Shown piece by piece: positions 1-7,739 of a stretch of 18,874 nt of DNA. Under the pieces are notes generated by a model. The model saw only the letters and a program-made list of their open reading frames with translations. It ran no database searches and was not told the DNA's origin. Both the position numbers and the translations under genes were made by a program. Within the stretch, counting starts at the first letter, position 1, and each line of letters opens with the position of its first letter. This stretch comes from Smittium mucronatum. Taxonomy: Eukaryota; Kickxellomycota; Harpellomycetes; Harpellales; Legeriomycetaceae. Location of the stretch: positions 1-18,874 of the forward strand of contig LSSL01000462.1 of the NCBI GenBank assembly GCA_001953115.1, written 5' to 3'.

Positions 1-72
1 TGTAGTTAGGATAATAGTCTTTTCTATACGTCTTTATCTTTTTTTCATATTTTTTTAGTATAGCTTTTAATT

Positions 73-104
73 ACGTTATCTTGCAATAAAATTCCGTTAT
101 ACAA
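73..104 (+). repeat. 32-bp dispersed repeat copy A
   Basis: This segment matches 7268-7299 at 27 of 32 positions by eye, around a shared core GTTATCTT-CAA-AAAATTCCG-ATACAA. In the second copy it lies inside a decayed transposase-like open frame, where it reads LSYKKIPRY; the same frame here reads LSCNKIPLY. It is therefore likely to be a fragment of another copy of the same element, running out of the window to the left or truncated. The match is short and AT-rich, so the assignment is moderate at best. Confidence 0.4.
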
Positions 105-1089
105 AAAAAAAAAAACTGAACTTGATCAGACACTTTTTTCCACAAAGTATTATGAACTTATTTTATTTAAGCGCACTATTGGCTTAATAGCTATTTTTAG
201 TCTTAAAATTTATGGTAAAAATTCCTAATTTAGATTTAAATCGATTATTATTTGCTAACATTAAAATTTTCAGCGAATAATAAACATGTTTTTACTAATG
301 GATATTTTTATTAGCCCTTTTCGGGCCCAAATTTAAGCCATACTCCTATTTGAGTAAATTAACCATTTCAATTGGCCTAACATTTAGATTTATCCAATGG
401 TATATAAGTAATTTTAGTCTAATGAAAACATTGAGCAAACATGAATACCATTTTTTGTATAGTCGGCCCTGAAAGGGTTAAAATGGAAATAAGTAGCTTT
501 TAATAGTAAAGCGTTTGGTCTGCTAAATAATCTGCCATATATAAAAGTCCAGTTTACCAGACCCAATGAAATATGTTGAAAGGTGAAAGTGATAGTACTA
601 ACTTTTACGATAAGTTCTATAGACAAAATTTCATTAGTTCATAAAATTTCACTTTATTTTATTAGTGGGTAATTTTCAGTTCAGTTAAGACCAATAGAAT
701 AGTAGAATTTAATAAGTCTATTCTATGTAGTTTAATACACATCCACTTAATGACACTTTAGCCCTCTTTTCTAAACATAAACCGATCGCCATAGTTTAGA
801 GGCTATATATTGCTTGGAAATTTCTCTGAAAACTTAGTATGATTGTAATTAGATAGAAATCATAGATCTTAGCGGGTAATTTTTTTTTACTGAAGTAAAA
901 GATGTTGAGATTATCAATGTTTTATTATTAATGTAATAAGTTGAAAATGTTTATTTTGTTGTGGCGGTTGAATTATCCAAAAAATAATATAAACATTTTT
1001 CATGAAACTAACCTTCAAAATTTAACAAGTAGGGTTCTCAATGTAAAAAAATAATCATATCCAAACAAATATGGAGTCGCATTTTATCG

Positions 1090-1123
1090 ATGGTAGCTCC
1101 GAAAGGGTATAGGAGCTATCCAT
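1090..1123. repeat. Imperfect hairpin, 11-bp stem
   Basis: ATGGTAGCTCC (1090-1100) pairs with GGAGCTATCCAT (1112-1123), with one bulged T, around an 11-nt loop. The loop holds GAAAGGG, a motif repeated elsewhere in the first 2 kb. It is not next to any gene and is not followed by a T run, so I do not read it as a terminator. It may be a relic of a small palindromic element. Confidence 0.4.
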
Positions 1124-2110
1124 ATTGATGGTGAGCTAAATTGTAACATTTTTTAATGTTAAATGGACCTAAAGTTTTGTTACATTTTTTAGGCAAGTAT
1201 GATTGATTGTACCTATCCTCTTTAGTTCCTTAATGAACTTGTACGAATTTTAACAAATGAGTGTAAAGAAAATTGTGACTCTATCCCTTTCTTTCAATAT
1301 TAAGCTGCAAAATTTTGTTCTATTCACGATCCATTAGAACACCAGAGCTACAATTCATGTTGATAATTTTAATTAATTTTTAGCTGTCAAATAAGAAATG
1401 ATAAAATATACAAATACGACCTTAATATATTTTCTGGGCTTAAATGAATTAAAGCTTTCAGGTACCCAAAGCATTGGCAGATCCGATTTGCAATAAACTA
1501 GCAACTGTTATTTTAGAAATTTGGGAGGGGTTTCCAATAGGTTGACATGGTCAGAATTAATAGCCAGTTTTTAGCTCTATTGAATTAGCAGTTCTGATCA
1601 TATGCGAGATTCTTTCTGATACAAGGCCTATTTTTACTTGTCAAATTATTTGCTAAACAATAGGACATAACCAATTTGGATATCAATTTCAAATTTGGAG
1701 CTGAGCATTGAGAGATAGATTTTTTATTGGTTATATTTTTTTAATTAGCAAAAAAAGGACGCTTATTGAGACATCTGTTTTATTAAACCCAATAGGTTTA
1801 ACTGATGTAGTGTGGCCATATTTCCAAATTAGAAAATACTAAAATTTTAATACAAAGGCGTCTTCTCCCAAAGAGAATCTCCATATTTTGTATCTTCCGC
1901 TTTGAAAGGGGTAAAGGGTTACGAATGGAATTGTTTATACCTTTTTTTCTGGTCGGGTGCAGAGAGTTTTGAAAGGATTGGTTAAAGGATATTTGCTGCT
2001 AATGGCAAATAATTTATTTTTTTGAAAGATCTATAAATCACTGGTTATAAATGCAATAATTCCGATTTGATAATGTGTATCAGTATAGGGAACAAATAAA
2101 CACAGCCATT

Positions 2111-2635
2111 TCAAGGGTCAAGTTTACCGGTAGATTCGAATGTTTGTAGTAAGCGAATCGTATTTGAAGGTATTTTAACAGAAGGCTAATGAACAGTCAT
2201 TATTAATATCGAGCGCCCTAATGGAATTTCTGTTGGCTCCGAATTGTGTTTCTTTATCGTCCCTTTATCCTCGAAATAACCAAAACCCATTATCAACAAA
2301 TAAGTACCATTGGGTAGTCGAGATTAAATTTTAATGATACTTCTAAAATAGTAGTAGAGATTTGAGAGATTAATTGTTAGAGGGCTATTGAATTTTTGAT
2401 GGCAGGATGTTTGTGGGAAAAAAGCACTATTCAGATCAACAGATAAATGGTTTGGAGGAGGCAATTCGTAAGCTCGGAGTAGGAGTTTCCCTGGCGCAAT
2501 TAAATTAGAAGAGCCGGAAATCAAAATCCTCAAATAATAGTTTTTGACCAATAGAAAATAGGATGTTCTGATCCAGATTAAGGTGCTTATAGAGATATGA
2601 TCAAGATCGGATAAATCGTATAGGACAAGAACCAA
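2111..2635 (-). pseudogene. Decayed coding remnant, unidentified
   Basis: One minus-strand frame runs from 2635 to 2111 with only two internal stops (TAA at 2326-2324 and TAG at 2188-2186) before a TGA at 2113-2111. That is about 175 codons, where AT-rich noncoding DNA would be expected to show on the order of ten stops. The first 103 codons are uninterrupted. They include stretches with ordinary protein composition, such as LIAPGKLLLRAYELPPPNHL; the segment after the first stop includes MGFGYFEDKGTIKKHNSEP. I do not recognise the family. No ATG opens the frame: a stop codon lies immediately upstream of 2635, so either an upstream exon is missing or the 5' part has decayed. The stops are of all three types, which argues against a reassigned code. 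A dead mobile element or other foreign insertion is possible, and so is a decayed host gene. Confidence 0.35.
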
Positions 2636-2799
2636 CTAACCACATACCCGCTAAAAACTAACAAGAGAGGTTATTTTTGGAAAAAAGTCTAATGAAAGAT
2701 ATCCACATATTCCAGATTTGGGCAAATATCAGATGTCTGATTTTTATATCCCAAGTGCGTAGCCTGTACTAAAATATTTGTCTAAGATAAAATACCTCG

Positions 2800-2900
2800 T
2801 TTGTTTTTTTCCTAGAAAATATACTAACTTTTCCATATTTTCCTTTTAATCTCCTTCTAATTAACCCCCCGATAAATACTTTCTCTCCTTTCTACATATC
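2800..2900 (+). promoter_or_regulatory. Pyrimidine-rich promoter/5' leader of the PDX1-like gene
   Basis: About 100 bp of T- and C-rich sequence (including CCTTTTAATCTCCTTCTAAT and CTTTCTCTCCTTTC) lies immediately upstream of the ATG at 2934. CT-rich tracts next to the start are common in promoters and 5' leaders of strongly expressed fungal housekeeping genes. A TATAAAT at 2916-2922 is too close to the ATG to serve as the TATA box for a leader of normal length. The exact transcription start cannot be seen. Confidence 0.35.
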
Positions 2901-2933
2901 AAAGGCCAACCTTGCTATAAATTTCATTACACG

Positions 2934-4749
2934 ATGTTCCGTTTTGCCCAAAAATCATTAAAGCCTAGCATTTTCAGAAATGTTGTTCGTAAGAATTGCC
3001 TATATTTCTCACAACTTTTGATTTTATCTTGTTTTTTCTGTCATTAAATTTGTATTATTTCGTGATAAAGGAAATCATAAAGTAATTCGAAACTAAATAT
3101 TAATTGTGTGTATTTGTAGGTTATGTACATTCTACAGCCCCAAATGGAGAAGCTAGCGAGTTATTAATGCCTTCCTTGTCTCCAACTATGACAGAAGGAA
3201 AAATATCCAGTTGGAGCGTTAAAGAAGGTTCGTGAATATTTTGTCTCATAATAAAAAGTTTGTTATATATTTGTTTATGTTTTATTTCCACTTAAGGCGA
3301 TTCTTTTACTGCTGGTCAAGTTTTGTTGGTTATTGAAACTGATAAGGCTCAAATGGATGTTGAAGCCACTGATGATGGCATAATGGGAAAGATCTTGGTA
3401 CCTATTTTTTAAACCTTTCTTAATTTAACAAGGTTTTTATACTTTTAAATTTATTTTACTAAATAAAAGTACGTTAATTACTTAGATTCCTGAGGGATCT
3501 GCCGAAGTTTCTATAGGAGTTCCCATTGCCATATTGGCTGAAGAAGGTGACGATCTAAGCAATCTAAAGGTTCCTGAATCTATTTCGGCTCCAGCTCCAG
3601 CATCCGCTCCAGCCCCCAAAGAATCTGAACCTTCTCCAGTCAGCAATGTTGAACAAAAAGTTGTCAGTTCTAATCCAGCAACCCCAGGTTAGATATTTCT
3701 ATATATTTATTGATTTCATTTCGACTTAACATAGCTCATTAAATTTAGTGGAGTCTCCAAGAAAAAATGGGTATTCTAATAACATGTTGTCTCCTTCCGC
3801 TGAGTATTTGGTTAAATCCCAGAAAATATCTGACTACTCTACTATTTCTGGAACTGGGTTAGGCGGAAGGATCATGAAGGGCGACATTCTAAACCTTTTA
3901 AAATCAAATCCTTCAACCACTGTCACTCCAGCAGCTCCGGTATATTCCCCACAATATTCCTATTTTCTTTTGTTTTTATTAGGTATTTATAGCATTTATT
4001 ATTTTATATTAATAGGTTAAGGCTGTGTCACCATTACCAAACATTGTTTCCGATAGCGATTACCTAGTCAGCATACTAGAGGCTGATAATATGATTGGTT
4101 TCAATATTGCCAACTTTTATAACCAAAGCTCTAAACTCGCCTTTTCTTTCCAGCCTAAATCCGCTGCATCAACAGTCTTTTCTAAAGGTTGAATTTTTTA
4201 TAAATTTTTTTTTAGTATTAGTATAAATTAATAATTTTTTATCCATTTTTTTTTATAGAACTTTCGGCAGTTTTTGCTCTCGCTAAAGCAGTTGCTGATT
4301 CATTGTTGAAGCAAAACCTTGTTACTAAAGACGACAGTATTTCCCTATTTACATCATCCTCTGGAAACTGCCAACCAATAGTTGCCCCAATTAGCACCTT
4401 GATCGGAGGGTCAATTACTGATTTGCCCGGTCAATCAGGCAGCAGCAAACCAAGTTCCGGTAATATCGCCGTAGTTACTGGGGCCTTAGATGGTGACTTG
4501 ATCGATATAAGTAATAACTTCAACACGATCGCTGTAGTTAGTCGGGTGTACAAAGCTCTTTCCGAGCCTGTAAAGTCCAACATTCTCGATTCTGCTCTTG
4601 ATTCACTCCTTCATCCTAATGCCCCCGTTTCCTCTTCAAAATCATCTCCTGTTAAGCAAGCTTTTGCCGTCGATATCTCTATAAAGTCGAAGGATTTTAG
4701 AGGAGACATCATCTTGCCCCAAGTCAAATCCCTACTTTCTCAAATTTAA
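2934..4749 (+). CDS. PDX1: Pyruvate dehydrogenase E3-binding protein, PDX1-like (seven exons)
   Basis: PDX1 anchors dihydrolipoamide dehydrogenase (E3) to the E2 core of the mitochondrial pyruvate dehydrogenase complex. Exons by eye: 2934-2988, 3120-3227, 3297-3397, 3486-3687, 3749-3939, 4016-4187 and 4259-4749. They total 1320 nt and give 439 residues with all junctions in frame. Residues 1-25 are basic and aromatic ([20 protein letters not shown]), typical of a mitochondrial presequence. A lipoyl domain spans about 32-107, with the lipoylation site [11 protein letters not shown] and Lys71. A Pro/Ala/Ser linker (about 119-160) leads to a peripheral subunit-binding domain at about 169-207 (LSPSAEYLV...[14 protein letters not shown]). 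Residues 225-439 follow the E2 catalytic core in outline, but the HxxxDG active site is replaced by KSKDFRGD (419-426), so no acetyltransferase activity is expected. The length fits fungal E3-binding proteins. The lipoyl and binding domains are clear; choosing PDX1 over E2 rests on the missing histidine. Confidence 0.9.
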
Positions 4750-5017
4750 TTTCTCTTTCTTTTCCGTTTCTTTTTATAAATACATTAACGGGCACCAATA
4801 TAAAATAAAATAAATTCATATTCTATTATAGATTGCCAGTTCTTTAAATACGATTTTACTCTAGGTTTCTATTGGTTGCACAAATTCATTTTAAAGAAAA
4901 TATTGTAGTTGATTAACCACTGAAAAGCTCTTTATAAAATAAATTTGTTTGTTTGGTTTTCTTTAAATTTACATATTTCCTTGTTAATTAGGTTTGAAAC
5001 GGGAGAAGCTAGAATAA
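4750..5017 (+). other. Intergenic spacer between the PDX1- and SPP2-like genes
   Basis: This 268-bp spacer must hold both the 3' end of the first gene and the promoter of the second, since both are transcribed rightward. No clear TATA box is evident upstream of 5018. Compact spacing of this kind contrasts with the 12-kb gene-poor stretch to the right. Confidence 0.5.
4804..4814 (+). terminator. Overlapping AATAAA polyadenylation signals
   Basis: Two AATAAA hexamers (4804-4809 and 4809-4814) lie 55-65 nt after the PDX1-like stop codon, in a T-rich 3' region and well ahead of the next gene's ATG at 5018. The position suits a polyadenylation signal, although such hexamers are frequent by chance in DNA this AT-rich. 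Confidence 0.4.
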
Positions 5018-6208
5018 ATGAAGAAATTTAGCAAGAATCGTGCGATTTCCAAAATTAAACTAGATGGAGGACCAGCGATCGTTGCAGGCAAAAAGAATTT
5101 AAATGGAGGACTAGTAGAAGATTCAACACAAACACAAACACAAACAAATGAGGAATCAATATCAGATACAACCAAGATTAGATTAACCGGGAACTCAGTA
5201 GCAAATGCAACCAAGAAGTTCGAGCAGGTGAAAATTTATACCGACAAAAAACTACATTTTTTCGATTCAGTTGGCGAAATTCAAGATGAAAACGAAGAAC
5301 CCAAAAAAGTATTAATTGAAAAGATTGAAGATTCTGTTATTCATAGGCAAGAACCTTTATTTTATTTTTGGTTTATAATTTTGTTTTCCTGAATTCTTTA
5401 ATCAATTTAATTAGATCCGATGGAGTAAATGAAAATCAAAAATTGGTTATCCCTGTTCAAGACGATAAAAATTGGGTGGAGAGTCAGTTATCAAAACGAA
5501 AACCAGTCCCAAAAGTGATTCCTGCTAGTATTGAAAGCTACGGCTTAACAATTTTACCCAAATCTAATAACTCTATATCTGAGATACAACAAAAACAAAA
5601 AAATCCTGACTCTCTTGTAGATAAATCTACAAATTATAAAAATCCAAGCGATTTAAGGACTCTAGCCATTAATGAATTGAAACTAGGTATTTTTTATAAC
5701 TCAATTTATATTTATAATAAACCTTCTCAATTCTATGAAGATTTTGAACTACCCTTCTTATTATTTTATAAAAAATAATAGAAGGGGAGGAGAACCAACA
5801 GAAATTAGAAATATCTGTTTCTGAAGACCGAAAAATAGATCGCGATAAACGCGAATTTGAGGCTGAAATAGAAAATATGGCTGATGAGGTTTAGTTTCCA
5901 TCCTGTTATTTTTTTAAATTTTTTTTTGATGACCGGGAATACTGATTGCTAAAATTTAGATGACCATTGAGGGGTATGAAAAAGTCCCAGTGCAAGATTT
6001 TGGAGCTGCATTATTGAGGGGAATGGGGTGGTCAGAAGATTCAACTGATACTGGTAACAAAAAGAGAAAAGTGGTGGAGGAAAAGCCACGGCCTAACCTA
6101 ATGGGGCTTGGTGCCACACCTCCCCCCCCTGAACTTCACTTCGATAGGAAACGAGGGTTTATGGGGATATCTTCTAAACTTCGCCCATATTCTGGAAACA
6201 AAAAATAA
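5018..6208 (+). CDS. SPP2: Spp2-like G-patch pre-mRNA splicing factor (four exons)
   Basis: Spp2 (GPKOW/MOS2 in animals and plants) binds the DEAH helicase Prp2 through its G-patch and is needed for catalytic activation of the spliceosome. Exons by eye: 5018-5346, 5415-5686, 5782-5888 and 5960-6208; 957 nt, 318 residues. The diagnostic block is in exon 4: GYEKVPVQDFGAALLRGMGW at about residues 241-260, which matches the Spp2-family G-patch signature. A basic segment and RPNLMGLGATPPPPELHF follow, then RKRGFMGISSKLRPY near the C terminus. N-terminal landmarks shared with the family are KKLHFFDSVGEI, KLVIPVQDDKNWVE (about 119-132) and ESYGLTIL. There is no KOW domain, as in fungal Spp2 and unlike GPKOW. 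A TQTQTQT run (about 37-43) comes from a CAACA-type microsatellite. Intron 1 has a GC donor. The four-exon model is consistent in frame but not confirmed by transcripts. Confidence 0.85.
5347..5414 (+). other. GC-AG intron in the SPP2-like gene
   Basis: The 68-nt intron 1 starts AG|GCAAGA and ends AATTAG|A. It joins CAT AG to A TCC, giving ...VIHRSDGVNE..., in the only frame that keeps exon 2 open. Alternative GT donors fail. GTTATT at 5336 is out of phase and soon hits a stop, and the GT inside TTTTGGTTTATA would create TGA at the junction. AG|GCAAGT is the known consensus of GC-AG introns, which this nearly matches. Confidence 0.75.
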
Positions 6209-6880
6209 TTCAGGTTTTTCTTCTTTTTTCATATATTTATTACACTAAAAATCTTTTATTTGTTTCTTCCTTCTGTTCTTAAACACATGTCATCACCCCT
6301 CCCTCTTCTTTTTCTCATTTTTGGTTAGATATTCTCTATCATATCGAATCGAGCACCATTAAACTCATGTGATTATACATTCAAAAAAAACGTCCTTATT
6401 TCTTTTATTTTTTCTTCCTTGCAACACCCGCTTACATTTTACAGTATTTTTTTTCATGTTAGAACTTATTAATTTACTTTTAATCACCAAATTCAGCTGA
6501 ATACTACTCCTCATCATTTCCATTTCATAACCTTATACTCCAGTAGAATAATTTCAACTTGTTTTTTATTTATATTTATTATTTCAATAATAAAATAGAG
6601 ATTTTCAGTTCTTCATGAGTTCATCAATTCTTTTCAAATAAGGATTTCATTGAAAAAAATGACAGAATAAAGAATCACATAGGATTCTACCAGTGTCTGA
6701 AATTAAAAATTACACATAAACTTACATGTCAATTTTAAATCGTGTAAAAAGTTAATTGATTATACTTTCAATAACAAGTCATATTTCTTAACCTTTTATT
6801 TTTTTCTAGTTATACTATACCATTAATTAAAATGCTAAATTTTAAAATTGAGTCAAATTTGGTTGAAAAAAAATCAGGTT
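6209..6880 (+). other. AT-rich 3' flank of the SPP2-like gene
   Basis: This is T- and pyrimidine-rich noncoding DNA after the stop codon. There is no open frame of note, no clear RNA gene and no long repeat. A first AATAAA occurs only at about 6589-6594, so the true polyadenylation site may use a divergent signal closer to 6208. Confidence 0.4.
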
Positions 6881-6934
6881 AATTACACTTAAATCCACTA
6901 CGAGAAAAAGAAAAAAAAAAGTAAATTTGAATCA

Positions 6935-7000
6935 GATTGTGTTTTTAAAATCCATAAATCAATTTTTGTGTCAAATTAAGTAAAAAAAATCAATTTAGGT
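6935..7000. repeat. Left imperfect inverted arm around the transposase-like relic
   Basis: This segment is similar in inverted orientation to 7541-7606. The best part is TCAAATTAAGTAAA-AAAATCAATTTA (6973-6999 against the reverse complement of 7541-7567), nearly exact over about 26 bp. Matching weakens outward to roughly 75% over 65 bp. A shorter direct copy of TCAAATTAAGTAAA lies at about 7019-7032. The pair brackets the coding relic at 7121-7435, which suggests old terminal or subterminal inverted repeats. AT-rich DNA makes chance similarity a real risk. Confidence 0.4.
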
Positions 7001-7120
7001 TGTATCAGAAAATTTTTAATCAAATTAAGTAAATAAATTCTTATAAAAGTTTTGAGTTTATATTGAAAAATAGTTAGAATTTTAAAACTAGATTTTAAAA
7101 AAGTATTAAATTTTTCTTAG

Positions 7121-7435
7121 CTCAGACGAATTCATACCCAAAGAGTTCGTGGCGTTTTTATAGTCATCAAGCATATGGAATATATCGAAACTAAGCTAAA
7201 AATCCTCACATTATTTTGTTTATAGGTTTCTGAAGACTATTTGGTATCATCTTGTATGATAAAGTTGATGTTATCTTACAAAAAAATTCCGCGATACAAT
7301 AAAAAAAAGTATGTAAATTTATTATTGAAATTCTTACACCTAAAAAAGATTTTACTTTTTTATACCCAAAAAATGGTTGAAAGAAGTGGTTATGTCCACC
7401 CTTGTGCGGTTAAAGAGGATATTTTGGGTTAAAAA
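7121..7435 (+). pseudogene. Transposase-like remnant, possibly Tc1/mariner N-terminal region
   Basis: One plus-strand frame runs from 7121 to the TAA at 7433-7435, broken only by TAG at 7223-7225. The first part reads LRRIHTQRVRGVFIVIKHME; later parts read LSYKKIPRYNKKK and MVERSGYVHPCAVKEDILG. Their order and spacing recall the DNA-binding helix-turn-helix region of Tc1/mariner-type transposases (an R-R-x-H start, a KKI helix, then a GxVHP segment), but the match is from memory of the family's look, not a computed alignment. The middle seems padded with AT-rich codons, and no DDE/D catalytic part follows. GC content is locally raised. The whole lies between imperfect inverted repeats (about 6935-7000 and 7541-7606). 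It is clearly non-functional. Confidence 0.35.
7268..7299 (+). repeat. 32-bp dispersed repeat copy B
   Basis: This is the partner of 73-104 (27 of 32 identical by eye). It falls within the transposase-like remnant, so the shared sequence is probably a surviving piece of the element's coding part. Confidence 0.4.
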
Positions 7436-7540
7436 AACTCATAAACTTATATAAACTTTAATCTTGAATAGTTGAAATAATTTTTTCTATCAATTTTAGT
7501 TTTTTTTTACATTAAAATATTTAAGATTTACCAATTTGTT

Positions 7541-7606
7541 TATAAATTGATTTTATTTACTTAATTTGAAACATGAGATTAAATTTTGAGCTTTAAAAAC
7601 AAAATT
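7541..7606. repeat. Right imperfect inverted arm around the transposase-like relic
   Basis: This is the reverse-complement partner of 6935-7000. Further out, AATCCACT at about 6892-6899 and its inverted counterpart at about 7710-7717 are placed so that they could be near the ends of a degraded element of roughly 0.8 kb (about 6883-7735). Those outer ends are speculative. Confidence 0.35.
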
Positions 7607-7739
7607 TAATTTGGATTTAATATATTTGAAATTCTCAACATAAATCGACTCGATTTTATTAGCTAAACTTTATTTGTTCGAATTATATCTATAAATTTTT
7701 TTAGAAAAAAGTGGATTATTTTGAGTCTATTAAATATGT

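Larger units (their letters stand above)
1..2110. other. Gene-poor intergenic DNA with small repeats
   Basis: I see no convincing gene here. The composition is AT-rich, but visibly less so than the 8-18 kb part of the window. It holds a 32-bp segment (73-104) related to 7268-7299, a hairpin at 1090-1123, and several scattered copies of a GAAAGGG-containing motif near 313-328 (inverted), 461-480, 1096-1107 and 1897-1912. The minus-strand frame that is open at 2326-2635 continues leftward with frequent stops, so any coding signal is lost below about 2111. The open frame at 414-626 on the minus strand has no recognisable features and is probably chance. Confidence 0.5.

Noticed and set aside
414..626. 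70-residue minus-strand open frame
   Set aside because: No recognisable domain, no splice or promoter context, and a length within chance for the region.
2111..2635. Alternative genetic code (stop reassigned) to keep the remnant open
   Set aside because: Stops of all three types occur in the frame, while both rebuilt genes use standard codons and normal stops.
3748..4020. Separate 90-residue plus-strand open frame
   Set aside because: It is exon 5 of the PDX1-like gene plus read-through into intron 5. The apparent GTG start is formed by the last intron base and the first two bases of the exon.
4984..5214. Minus-strand open frame opposite SPP2 exon 1
   Set aside because: It is a shadow of the real exon. 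Its VCVCVCV run is the complement of the CAACA microsatellite encoding TQTQTQT.
5336..5414. GT donor at 5336 for SPP2 intron 1
   Set aside because: It joins exon 2 out of frame and meets a TGA within a few codons; the GC donor at 5347 keeps the frame.
5368..5778. Separate 136-residue plus-strand open frame starting MVYNF
   Set aside because: Its head lies in intron 1 and its tail in intron 2 of the SPP2-like gene. Only 5415-5686 is coding.
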